64,000 nt of DNA from Spirochaetota bacterium (GCA_003246895.1 QKCL01000048.1:1-64000), one strand, 5' to 3'. Counted from the first letter of the stretch, positions 27,610-35,194 are shown. The notes: a model not told the origin generated them from the sequence alone. A program made the numbers and translations.

Positions 27610-28170
27610 ATGTATTTTACTCTGATAAATGATTTAAAGTATGCGTCTCCCTTTGTGATAAATGAACCGGACAATCTTCCCGTGGAATTTGACCTTATGT
27701 CGGGAGTGGAAATGAATGTGCCGGTATCTCTGCCTCTGGTATACACCACCAATGCGAAAAAGGGTGACGCTTTGCGTGCCTTTTTAAAAGGTTCCAATAC
27801 TCTGGTGTCCGCAGAATTTCTTGATCTGCTTAAAAAAGCCGGAGTGACAAATTTACAGACATTTCCGGCAGTCATAAAAAGCACGGAAGACGGGTATGTA
27901 TGGGATAATTATTTCGGGCTTAACATTCTCGGAGTGATTGAATGTGCAGATCTGGGGAAATCAACTTACGATGAAATAATGCCGGGTCATTATTCTTTCG
28001 ACGAGCTTGTCATTGATACTGTCAAAATACCTGACGGATTATTGATGTTCCGTTTAAAGGAGCATGTCCCGACAATTATTATTCACCGCAGTGTGGGTCG
28101 TTTGATCAAAGATTATGATCCTGAAAAGAAATCTCTGTCAGGCTGGAGTGTCGGGAAAATCATTCAGTAA
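27610..28170 (+). CDS. Imm11-like (DUF1629) protein, copy 6
   Basis: A 186-residue member. The first 120 residues match copy 5 almost exactly (including AFLKGSNTLVSAEFLDLLKK), and the last 50 match copy 4 (MFRLKEHVPTIIIHRSVGR), while SFDELVIDTVKIPDG is its own. The same frame stays open for 42 codons past the stop codon (28171-28296), though those codons do not resemble the family. Confidence 0.72.
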   Translation: MYFTLINDLKYASPFVINEPDNLPVEFDLMSGVEMNVPVSLPLVYTTNAKKGDALRAFLKGSNTLVSAEFLDLLKKAGVTNLQTFPAVIKSTEDGYVWDNYFGLNILGVIECADLGKSTYDEIMPGHYSFDELVIDTVKIPDGLLMFRLKEHVPTIIIHRSVGRLIKDYDPEKKSLSGWSVGKIIQ

Positions 28171-28330
28171 GTTTGGCGGTTCTATTTTTTCGCGGAAGCT
28201 TTGGAAAACTCAATAAAATTTGGCCATGCTCTTTTTAAACAGCAGTTTTTCAAAGTTCCCTTGGAAATATTTGAAACCGGTTTTTTGAACAACGTTTGAT
28301 ATATCGAAATCTTAAAAAAAGGTTTGTGAA

Positions 28331-28756
28331 ATGAAACAGTATAAGGATATGAAAATATGTTTCAATGAAGATAAGTATAAACTTTCCGGCGATTTGGTTT
28401 TGGAAGGTGCTTTTTCAGTCTTTGTGAACTGTGGAAGTCAATACGCGATATGGTATCAGTTTCCGAATGCAATAGTTTATACTCTCAGGGATCTTGATAC
28501 GGGGATGGTCTATGAGTCCATCAACTTTGAATTGTCAATTTCTCATTCAGGCAGCAGTGTTTATGATAAATATGCCGGACTTCCATGTGATAGAATTGTG
28601 ACTGAAAAATTCGAAACAGTGATTAGTGACATTTGTTTCGATGACCCGCCGTTTGAAGAAATTAAAAACTATGAGATTGCAGCACATTATTTAGGATGTG
28701 ATTCCAATACTTTGATTGTGATAAATAAGCCGGTTAAACTGAAAAGATGGAACTAG
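28331..28756 (+). CDS. Small orphan protein in the Imm11 island
   Basis: A 141-residue protein beginning MKQYKDMKICFNEDKYKLSG. It is beta-rich, with several aromatic residues (YAIWYQFPNAIVYTL) and cysteines but no clear metal motif. It lacks Imm11 blocks and any signal peptide. AAAAGG precedes the ATG. Size and position suit a further small immunity protein, but this is inference only. Confidence 0.5.
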   Translation: MKQYKDMKICFNEDKYKLSGDLVLEGAFSVFVNCGSQYAIWYQFPNAIVYTLRDLDTGMVYESINFELSISHSGSSVYDKYAGLPCDRIVTEKFETVISDICFDDPPFEEIKNYEIAAHYLGCDSNTLIVINKPVKLKRWN

Positions 28757-29133
28757 AGTTTAAATGATAAATATATTGGAACACAGCATTCTTCTCTTGA
28801 GATCTCGTGAACTTACGGATCGGATTTTCGCGACGGACAGTTTGAAAAACAGCCGGTTTCCTTTTCAAAACGTGAATTTTTAAAAAATCCTTGTAGTTTT
28901 CAAAGTTCGCTAATGTTGATGAAACGTTAAATCTTGTATGTGTAAAAGCCGGGGGCTATGCGGATTGTCTTGCTCTGGTTATTGATGAAGCGGCAATGTT
29001 TTTTTCTTTATATTGGAATAGAGTGTGAGATTTTATGAAAAAGAAAATATTTAAGCCATCTGTTCTCTCGCTTGAGTTTATATCTTAGTGCAAAGAAATT
29101 GCAGAATATAATCAGAGGTTTATCCTTAGTTCA
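28757..29133. other. Gene-poor gap with open-frame remnants
   Basis: No gene with a start codon is visible in these 377 bases. A protein-like frame without a start lies at 28897-29028 (contains VCVKAGGYADCLALVIDEAA), and a second overlapping frame is open before it. They look like remains of a decayed gene of the island. Confidence 0.4.
28897..29028 (+). pseudogene. Possible gene remnant in the Imm11 island
   Basis: A 43-codon stretch after an in-frame TAG, with no start codon, ending in TGA. Its translation (LNLVCVKAGGYADCLALV, then FFSLYWNRV) has natural protein composition. I cannot name the family. Confidence 0.3.
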
Positions 29134-29736
29134 ATGAAGTATTATCGTTTAATTTCCCCGGATAAGGGTGAAAATATCTATATGCAGCGAGCATCACATT
29201 CGTGCTTTTCTGACATATCGGGACAGTACCTTAATCCGGATGATGTCGAACTTCCGTTTCTTGTGAATATGCATGCAGGCGAGGAATCCGGTTGTGATCA
29301 GTTTGACATTGACTTTTATGGGGAAGCTGAATTGATGCCTGTTTCTGATCGCTTGAAGGACTTTTATACGACCTCTCCTCTAATGTCGGACGGTCTGGCT
29401 AAAACTATGCTTGAAGCCGGTGTGAAAAATCTTCAATTTTTTCCTGTTTTAATACAAGATCATGAAAGAGGGGAACTGGTGAAAAAATCGTATAAATTTT
29501 TCAATGTAGTCGGCCTGATCTCTTGTGCCGACTTGGAAGCATCCCTTTATTCTTCTGTTGGTGGAACATATTTTTTCCATGATCTGGTTATTGATGCAGC
29601 TAAAACAAACGGTGAGCTGCTTTTCAGGCTTGCAGAGGCTCCGTCGGAAATTATCGTTGCAGAGAAGGTCGCTGAAGCTATAAACAACGGTGGTTTTAGA
29701 GGAATTTTTGCTGAGTTTTTTCCGGAAACCGTTTAG
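29134..29736 (+). CDS. Imm11-like (DUF1629) protein, copy 7
   Basis: A 200-residue member, the longest, with the typical family start MKYYRLISPDKGENIYM. Blocks: GVKNLQFFPVLI, NVVGLISCADLEASLY, LLFRLAEAPSEIIVAEKVAE and a final GFRGIFAEFF, which fits the usual tG-x-x-F ending of Imm11. It is clearly related to, but not a recent copy of, the trio at 25.5-28.2 kb. The ribosome site is weak. Confidence 0.7.
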   Translation: MKYYRLISPDKGENIYMQRASHSCFSDISGQYLNPDDVELPFLVNMHAGEESGCDQFDIDFYGEAELMPVSDRLKDFYTTSPLMSDGLAKTMLEAGVKNLQFFPVLIQDHERGELVKKSYKFFNVVGLISCADLEASLYSSVGGTYFFHDLVIDAAKTNGELLFRLAEAPSEIIVAEKVAEAINNGGFRGIFAEFFPETV

Positions 29737-29951
29737 CTGTATTTTTGGAAATGAATAAAAGACTGACGCTTTGTTGAAGAATTTCTTTAGGGGAAAAGCT
29801 TTGTCTTTACATATGCTTCTAAAAAAAGTGAATTTGAGTATGTCAAAAAAATTATAATTAGAGAGTTGAAGAAAATGAAAAAACTGGTGCTATGTCCAGA
29901 TATGAACACTTCTCCTGATATGACTCTCAGGATAATGGTTCATGTAATGAA

Positions 29952-30470
29952 ATGATATGGGAGGACGGTCTGATTATTGACCATGCTAAATATGATTTAT
30001 CACGTCTTGAGTTTGTTTGTGAGAATTCCGGTGTAATGACTGATTATGCAGTAACTGATATGGGCTGTTCCCTGGTGTCGGAGCGCCTGAAAACATTTTT
30101 TGAAAGCAATGGTATTGATAATGTTCAATACTTTCCGGCAACTGTTATTGAGCGGGTTGGTGAAAAACCAAAAGGCGGATATTATGCCGCTAATTTTATC
30201 GGACTCCTGGACTGTATTGACAGGGAAGCCTCTGAGATGAATGCGGAAGAAGACGAAAATGGTGAGCTTAACATTATTTTCAGCATTGATAAACTTGTAT
30301 TGAAAGATACGGAAGATGACAGGTTTCTCAGCCGCGCCTGTTCTTTTAGCAGATTGATTCTGATAGACGATAGTTTTATTGAAAAATTTAATGGTTCCCA
30401 AATTACCGGGTTACGTCTTATCGAGCCTGAATGGTGGGACGGTATAAACGGTGATACAAGGGATTATTGA
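29952..30470 (+). CDS. Imm11-like (DUF1629) protein, copy 8, damaged 5' end
   Basis: 172 residues from the ATG at 29952, about 20-30 fewer than the other copies. Core blocks are intact: GIDNVQYFPATV, NFIGLLDCIDREASEM, FSRLILIDDSFIEKF and QITGLRLIEPE. Upstream the same frame reads MSRYEHFS, then a TGA at 29916-29918, then YDSQDNGSCNE into the gene, while another frame begins MKKLVLCPDMNTSP. A frameshift or nonsense mutation probably removed the natural start. Confidence 0.6.
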   Translation: MIWEDGLIIDHAKYDLSRLEFVCENSGVMTDYAVTDMGCSLVSERLKTFFESNGIDNVQYFPATVIERVGEKPKGGYYAANFIGLLDCIDREASEMNAEEDENGELNIIFSIDKLVLKDTEDDRFLSRACSFSRLILIDDSFIEKFNGSQITGLRLIEPEWWDGINGDTRDY

Positions 30471-30565
30471 TTTTGTATGCGGCATTAATGTGCTGTTGAA
30501 TATTGCTTTCTTCCTTGAAGCATATTATATATGTTTTGTCTTAGCAGGACTGAATTCTTGAATCA

Positions 30566-31318
30566 TCATTGTAGATTTGTAAGCTCAATACTTTTTTCCC
30601 AAAGTTTGTCTGCCAGTCTTTTGTCATATGAGATAGGCGAAGAGGATATGATTTGTTTATTGTCAAAGTATTTCCCGGAAATATCCGCAACATCATCAGA
30701 GGTGCTAAGGTATATTTGAGTTTCAGCACCCATTTCCGGGCTAATTATTCCCATGGGGAATGTAAGGTCTGAATTTCTGTCTGTAACGCTGAATCTGGTT
30801 TTGACTACTCCCGGATGCAGGGCATTAATTGTTACCTGTGTTCCCTTCAGGTTCTCGGCCATCTTGTAGGTAAACATTAAATTGGCGAGCTTTGTGTCGC
30901 AATAGGCATCAAAACCGTTATAGTCATGTTTATGCATGAGGTTGTTCATGTCTATTTTTCCGTTGAGATGTGCATCGGAAGAGACAACCACTATTCTTGC
31001 TTGCGAGTTTTCTTTTAAAGTATCGAGTAAAAGATGTGTTGTCAGAAAGTAACCCAGGTGGTTGACTGCAAACGTGAGTTCTATATCCGCTTCATTCACT
31101 ATTCTTTTATGATTCATCAAACCGGCATTATTAACGAGTATGTCAAGGCGGTCATATCTGTTCTTGAAACTGTCTGCGAAATCCCTTATGGACTTCTCTG
31201 AAGAAAAATCACAAAGAAACAGATCCACATTTTCATTTTTTGATTCTTTTTGTATTTCGTAAAGGGTTTGCTCTCCTCTGTTTTGATCTCTGGCAACGAT
31301 AATGGTAGTTGCCCCCAT
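30566..31318 (-). CDS. Short-chain dehydrogenase/reductase, N-terminus missing
   Basis: A 250-residue SDR oxidoreductase fragment. It has the NNAG motif (DILVNNAGLMN), the catalytic Ser (VVVSSDAHLNG) and the YxxxK pair (YCDTKLANLM), plus HPGVVKTRF. It begins at MGATTIIVARD, the second beta strand, and so lacks the first strand and the TGxxxGIG cofactor loop. The gap to the upstream nitroreductase gene is 78 bases, about what the missing 25-30 residues would need, and remnants are readable there out of frame. It is probably a recent pseudogene or carries sequence errors. Confidence 0.75.
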   Translation of the reverse strand: MGATTIIVARDQNRGEQTLYEIQKESKNENVDLFLCDFSSEKSIRDFADSFKNRYDRLDILVNNAGLMNHKRIVNEADIELTFAVNHLGYFLTTHLLLDTLKENSQARIVVVSSDAHLNGKIDMNNLMHKHDYNGFDAYCDTKLANLMFTYKMAENLKGTQVTINALHPGVVKTRFSVTDRNSDLTFPMGIISPEMGAETQIYLSTSDDVADISGKYFDNKQIISSSPISYDKRLADKLWEKSIELTNLQ

Positions 31319-31396
31319 TTCTGCTGCTCCTGATTTTTTTCGCTTTTGCCTTGCAGGTTTCTGTTCAGACCTGCATAGGCAAAATTATGTTTAAAA

Positions 31397-32005
31397 CTAA
31401 ATTACTTCTATAAATTCACTTCCTGTTTTCCTGTAGCCTCGAGGGTATAGTTCCTTGCTATTATCGTGGTAGCCGAGCGATACAAGCAGCACAACCTCTT
31501 CGGAGTCATTAAGTTTATATTCTTTCTTTATGGCTTCATAGTCTATTCCGCTCATAGTGTGTGAGTCTACACCAAATGCTTTCGCCGCATACATGATGCT
31601 CATTGCCAGAAGACTGCCATTTGTCAGGGCAAATCTGGTCATGCGTTCGTCTGATGTGCCGTATAATCCTTCGGCCATGCCTTTCAATTTGTCTGCTGTC
31701 TCTTTGCCGAGTCCTTCCTCCAGCTTGTTCCATATGGCGGCGTTTTCTTTAAAACCGGATTTGTCCCCTATTATTATAAGGGTGTAGGGTGCTTCTTTTA
31801 TTTTGGGCTGATTCCATGCTAAAGGTAAAAGCCTTTCTTTTTCTTTTTCACTGTGAACCGCTATTACTCTCCATGGCTGCAAATTGAACGACGATGGTGT
31901 TAATGATGCGAGATCCATTATGCTGTTGAATGTCTCTTTGTCCAGTTCCCTTGATGTATCAAAGAAATTGACGCTTCTTCTTTCGGTGAATATTTTTTTA
32001 TTCAT
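31397..32005 (-). CDS. Nitroreductase-family FMN oxidoreductase
   Basis: A 202-residue flavoprotein with the family start RRSVNFFD (FMN phosphate contacts), LTPSSFNLQPWRVIAV, and the C-terminal VSLGYHDNSKELYPRGYRKT. Such enzymes reduce nitro compounds, quinones or other electrophiles with NAD(P)H. The gene begins four bases after the MarR gene ends, so the two are cotranscribed and the enzyme is probably induced when the regulator releases its operator. Confidence 0.9.
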   Translation of the reverse strand: MNKKIFTERRSVNFFDTSRELDKETFNSIMDLASLTPSSFNLQPWRVIAVHSEKEKERLLPLAWNQPKIKEAPYTLIIIGDKSGFKENAAIWNKLEEGLGKETADKLKGMAEGLYGTSDERMTRFALTNGSLLAMSIMYAAKAFGVDSHTMSGIDYEAIKKEYKLNDSEEVVLLVSLGYHDNSKELYPRGYRKTGSEFIEVI

Positions 32006-32009
32006 GGTC

Positions 32010-32477
32010 TTAGTCTCCTTTGTTCTGGTTATTTTTTCCGCTCATCTTTTTAAGAAGCGAAACAAGTTCTTCTTTTTCTTTCTGGCTAAGCAAATTCAGT
32101 TCACTTGAGAGATTCTCAAGATGAACCGGGAAAACATCTTTTATTAAATCTAATCCTTTATCTGTTAGCGTTATGATGCTTGCTCTCTTGTCTTCAGGAT
32201 CATGGTATTTTTGAATTAATCCTCCTCTTTCAAGATTCTTTATTACGACTGTCATGTTTCCTGCTGTTGTCAGAGTCTTTTCAATTAGGGTGCATATTTT
32301 CATTTCACCAAGATGGAAAAGTGTCTCAAGAACAGAGAATTGTGTCAGGGTCAAGTCGTATCTGGAAAGCATTCTTTGTGCAGCTCTTTCCAGCGCCAGA
32401 TAATTTCTGGCGAATCCGATTACTATTCTCAGGTTTAAATCGTTGCTTTTGCCGTAGTTTCTTTTTTTTGTTTTCAT
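32010..32477 (-). CDS. MarR-family transcriptional regulator
   Basis: A 155-residue winged-helix regulator: LTLTQFSVLETLFHLGEM, recognition region TTAGNMTVVIKNLERGGLI, wing DPEDKRASIITLTDKG and a helical dimerisation tail. The ATG at 32477 has no Shine-Dalgarno sequence; TTGACA begins exactly 35 bases before it, and two palindromes lie in the promoter. It most likely represses itself together with the nitroreductase and SDR genes. Confidence 0.92.
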   Translation of the reverse strand: MKTKKRNYGKSNDLNLRIVIGFARNYLALERAAQRMLSRYDLTLTQFSVLETLFHLGEMKICTLIEKTLTTAGNMTVVIKNLERGGLIQKYHDPEDKRASIITLTDKGLDLIKDVFPVHLENLSSELNLLSQKEKEELVSLLKKMSGKNNQNKGD

Positions 32478-32483
32478 AAATGC

Positions 32484-32538
32484 AAATTACTACTAACTAG
32501 TATTATTGTCAATAAAAATTACTAGTTAGTAGTAATTT
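32484..32538. promoter_or_regulatory. Double palindromic operator and promoter of the MarR operon
   Basis: A 19-bp perfect inverted repeat (32484-32502 and 32520-32538). Each arm contains its own palindrome, TACTAACTAGTA (32491-32502) and TACTAGTTAGTA (32520-32531). On the minus strand TTGACA (32512-32507) and TAATTT (32489-32484), 17 bases apart, form a promoter between and over the arms, placing the start of transcription near the ATG. Confidence 0.75.
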
Positions 32539-32780
32539 TTTGTGGGTTATATCTTTTGAATTCCGTCAGGTTGAATTTCATTGTGTCGGTAATTACCGGG
32601 ATTGTCGTACGGCAAAAATGAGATGAGAGGTGCAAACATTTAGGCAGAATATGCAGATTTATTCTATTGGCAATTCTGAAATTGAAACTATGTCGGTAGT
32701 TGCTGCTTGTTTGGTATGGCCCTTGGGTGAGCAAAATGTAGGGGCAATCCATTTGTGCTGTTAGAGTATAGTGAAAAATA

Positions 32781-33947
32781 TCAGTTCAGGTGAAATACCT
32801 TTCTCAGGTACCCGAGAAATTCCGTGTCGTCACACATTATCTTTTCCGGGGAATCGCTTATTTTTGCCACAGGGTATCCGTTGCATCTGCTCATTTTTAT
32901 TACTATACTGAGAGGTTCTATGCCGGGAAAGTCGTTAGTCAGGTTTGTTCCTATGCCGAATGATACTTTTATTTTGTCTTTGAATTCCACTGCCAGTGCG
33001 GCGGCTTTTTTGAAGTCAAGGCTGTCGCTGAAAACTATTGTTTTGGTTCGTGGATCAATTCCCAGCTTTTTATAGTGTTCTATCATTTTATGTCCGAATT
33101 CAACCGGGTCGCCGCTGTCGTGCCTCACTCCGTCATATAGTTTTGCGAAGTAAAGGTCAAAATCGTTCAGGAATGCCTCTATGCCTATTGTATCGGTCAG
33201 GGCAATGCCAAGGTCGCCCCTGTATTCATCAGTCCATTTTTGAAGCATGTATTTCTGGCTGTTATGGAGTTTTACACCTATGGCCTGGCCGGCCATGATC
33301 CACTCGTGTGCCATTGTACCTATGGGTTTTATACCATACTTCTTGGAGAAATAAACATTGGAAGTTCCTATGAAATTTACAGGCTCAAGTTTTTCGATAA
33401 GGTGTTTGATTACCTTGTCGTGCCATGAAAATGAATGTCTTCTTCTTGTCCCGAAATCAGCGAATTTGAAAATATCCCTGTTCTCTGCGATTACATCAAT
33501 TTTTTTGTCAAGAAGATCTCTTGCTCCCCTGTAGTCCGGAACCTTGACAATATTTCTGAAGTAGACCTCATTGACTATGGCAAGGAGTGGCACTTCAAAG
33601 AGAATAGTCAGAAGCCAGCTCCCTTTTATTTTTATGTCCAGGTTTCCCCGTGGGCCCTCTGAGACATGAACATGATTTTTGTTGAGGCGGAAAAGGCTCA
33701 GGAAGTCTATGAAGTCTCTTGTGAAAAACGGGATAGTTCTGAGATAGGTGAGTTCTTCGGAATGGAATTTCAGTTCACAGAGATTTTTAAGCTCTTCATC
33801 AATCTCTTCAACATATTGAGCAATATTAATATTTTCAGTTCTGCAGTTGAAAGAGTATTCCGCATCCACATCCGGAAAGCTGTGGAGAACCGCCTGCATC
33901 ATTGTAAACTTATAAAAGTCATTATCCAGTAAACTGTTAATTATCAT
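32781..33947 (-). CDS. pncB: Nicotinate phosphoribosyltransferase
   Basis: A 388-residue enzyme that joins nicotinate and PRPP to nicotinate mononucleotide, the key step of NAD salvage. Family features: start LLDNDFYKFTMMQAVL, FEVPLLAIVNEVYF, RRRHSFSWHDKV, the phosphorylated-histidine segment GTMAHEWIMAGQA and the phosphate-binding DSLDFKKAAAL. Length is normal for the bacterial PncB type. It starts 15 bases after the nicotinamidase gene on the same strand, so both act in one operon converting nicotinamide to the NAD precursor. Confidence 0.95.
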   Translation of the reverse strand: MIINSLLDNDFYKFTMMQAVLHSFPDVDAEYSFNCRTENINIAQYVEEIDEELKNLCELKFHSEELTYLRTIPFFTRDFIDFLSLFRLNKNHVHVSEGPRGNLDIKIKGSWLLTILFEVPLLAIVNEVYFRNIVKVPDYRGARDLLDKKIDVIAENRDIFKFADFGTRRRHSFSWHDKVIKHLIEKLEPVNFIGTSNVYFSKKYGIKPIGTMAHEWIMAGQAIGVKLHNSQKYMLQKWTDEYRGDLGIALTDTIGIEAFLNDFDLYFAKLYDGVRHDSGDPVEFGHKMIEHYKKLGIDPRTKTIVFSDSLDFKKAAALAVEFKDKIKVSFGIGTNLTNDFPGIEPLSIVIKMSRCNGYPVAKISDSPEKIMCDDTEFLGYLRKVFHLN

Positions 33948-33962
33948 GCCAAGTATCCGAAA

Positions 33963-34592
33963 TTAAATTTTAGATATGTCATCAATCACATCTATTCCAA
34001 TGCTTTTCATTTCTTCTATTGCGTTCTTTACGGTGTCAACCGAAATTCCTCTGCATGCACTAAGGTTTACTATTACGTTAAAACCTGCATTTTTAAGCTG
34101 AATAGCAGTGGTCTTGACACAGTAATCAGTTGCAAGACCTCCCGTAATTACGGTATCTATTCCCTCGCTTTTAAGGTATTCAATGATACCGGTAGAGAGT
34201 TTCTCTTCAAGGTCGTGGAAACATCCTCCATATGGATGCATATCCGGTTCCATTCCCTTCCAGACAAAAAAATCGTAATCCGCAGGGTGGGGTAGTCCGT
34301 CAAGGAGTTCAGCTCCTTCCGTTCCGGAGATACAGTGAGAGTTCCATGCTATATCAACATTTTTTCCGGATATTTCTGTAAACTGGGGAGTTTTATCATC
34401 TGCAAGCCATACTGCATTGGAGGGATGCCAGTCCTTTGTGCCGATCCGCAGTTTTGCAAATTCGGCCTGTTTATTGAGGGATGATGCTATTTCATCTCCG
34501 CCGGGAACAGGCAGTTCGTCGGGGCATAGTGGGGTGAAACCTTTTTGTGCATCCACATCAATTGAGGCCGTTCTGTTTTTCTCTGGTGTCAT
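33963..34592 (-). CDS. pncA: Nicotinamidase
   Basis: A 209-residue isochorismatase-fold amidase turning nicotinamide into nicotinate plus ammonia. The catalytic triad is visible: Asp14 (IDVDAQKGF), Lys112 (FFVWKGMEPDMHPYG) and Cys158 (ATDYCVKTTA); metal ligands Asp54 and His56 lie in KDWHPSN and His86 in NSHC. The gene precedes pncB in a two-gene operon and is divergent from the PerR-like regulator gene. Confidence 0.95.
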   Translation of the reverse strand: MTPEKNRTASIDVDAQKGFTPLCPDELPVPGGDEIASSLNKQAEFAKLRIGTKDWHPSNAVWLADDKTPQFTEISGKNVDIAWNSHCISGTEGAELLDGLPHPADYDFFVWKGMEPDMHPYGGCFHDLEEKLSTGIIEYLKSEGIDTVITGGLATDYCVKTTAIQLKNAGFNVIVNLSACRGISVDTVKNAIEEMKSIGIDVIDDISKI

Positions 34593-34667
34593 TTGTAACC
34601 TCGGGGTATTGAATTTGTGATAGTTAATGTTTTTTTGTGAAAAAGGGCAATAAAATTAAAAAAATTG

Positions 34668-34700
34668 TTGACATTTAAGCAATATTCGGAATGATTCTTA
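34668..34700 (+). promoter_or_regulatory. Promoter and PerR-box-like site of the Fur-family gene
   Basis: TTGACA (34668-34673) begins exactly 35 bases before the ATG at 34703. TCGGAATGATTCTTA (34686-34700) agrees at 12 of 14 defined positions with TTAGAAT-N-ATTCTAA, a PerR-type box, with a perfect GAATGATTC core. The site covers the -10 region, which fits autorepression. Confidence 0.55.
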
Positions 34701-34702
34701 TT

Positions 34703-35095
34703 ATGGATAGCAAAATTAAATACAGAAAGAGCAGGCAGAGAGATACCATTCAGGAAATGCTTATGAACCGTAAGGATCATCCTACTGCTGATACTCTCTT
34801 CTTCGAGCTGAAAAAGGAATTTCCTGACTTGAGCCTTGGCAACGTTTACCGCAACCTGAATATACTTGTGGAGCAGGGAGTTATTCAAAGGCTTGATCTT
34901 GGAAGTACATTTAACAGATTTGACGGAAATGCTGCTCCCCATAGTCATTTTATCTGTACAATATGCAACAGCGTAAGTGATGTGGATCTGAAATTTGATC
35001 TTGATGTGTCCATAGTTAGTAATGAATCTCTTGCTGGTCACATCTCCGGATATAAATTAGACTTTTTCGGTGTATGTGAAAAATGCAGAAGATAG
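34703..35095 (+). CDS. PerR-like Fur-family peroxide regulator
   Basis: A 130-residue metalloregulator. The DNA-binding helix lies in HPTADTLFFELKKEFPDLSL and GNVYRNLNILVEQGVI. Metal residues: HSHF and the following CTIC, and a C-terminal CEKC, giving the two CxxC structural zinc site, with Asp residues (SDVDL) where PerR has its regulatory Asp. The ATG at 34703 is preferred to 34691, as it matches the promoter position and the normal N-terminus. A peroxiredoxin gene follows 99 bases later, consistent with a peroxide-sensing role. Confidence 0.88.
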   Translation: MDSKIKYRKSRQRDTIQEMLMNRKDHPTADTLFFELKKEFPDLSLGNVYRNLNILVEQGVIQRLDLGSTFNRFDGNAAPHSHFICTICNSVSDVDLKFDLDVSIVSNESLAGHISGYKLDFFGVCEKCRR

Positions 35096-35111
35096 TTTTT
35101 TATATTATATT

Positions 35112-35130
35112 ATTAGTAATCGTTACGAAT
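35112..35130. promoter_or_regulatory. Imperfect palindrome before the peroxiredoxin gene
   Basis: ATTAGTAA-TCG-TTACGAAT, two 8-base arms with one mismatch, lies 65 bases before the peroxiredoxin start. It has the length of a Fur/PerR site but differs in sequence from the box at 34686-34700, so assignment to the regulator is uncertain. Confidence 0.4.
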
Positions 35131-35194
35131 AGAAATAAGAACTTTGTTTCTTTTTCCAATACCATATTAGAACAAACACATAAGGAGGAATGAA

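Larger units (their letters stand above)
25525..28170 (+). repeat. Three near-identical tandem gene copies (Imm11-like copies 4, 5, 6)
   Basis: Units at 25525-26085, 26141-26698 and 27610-28170 share long stretches of almost identical DNA. Copy 5 resembles copy 6 over its first 300 bases and copy 4 over much of the next 150. The mosaic pattern suggests recent duplication with gene conversion. The orphan gene at 26798 lies between copies 5 and 6. Confidence 0.8.

Noticed and set aside
25525-28170. Repeats considered as a CRISPR array or insertion-sequence copies
   Set aside because: Repeat units are complete protein-coding genes of about 560 bases, without spacers, terminal inverted repeats or a transposase.
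32522-32752. 76-codon minus-strand frame upstream of the MarR gene
   Set aside because: It overlaps the operator palindrome and has no ribosome site or protein-like pattern.
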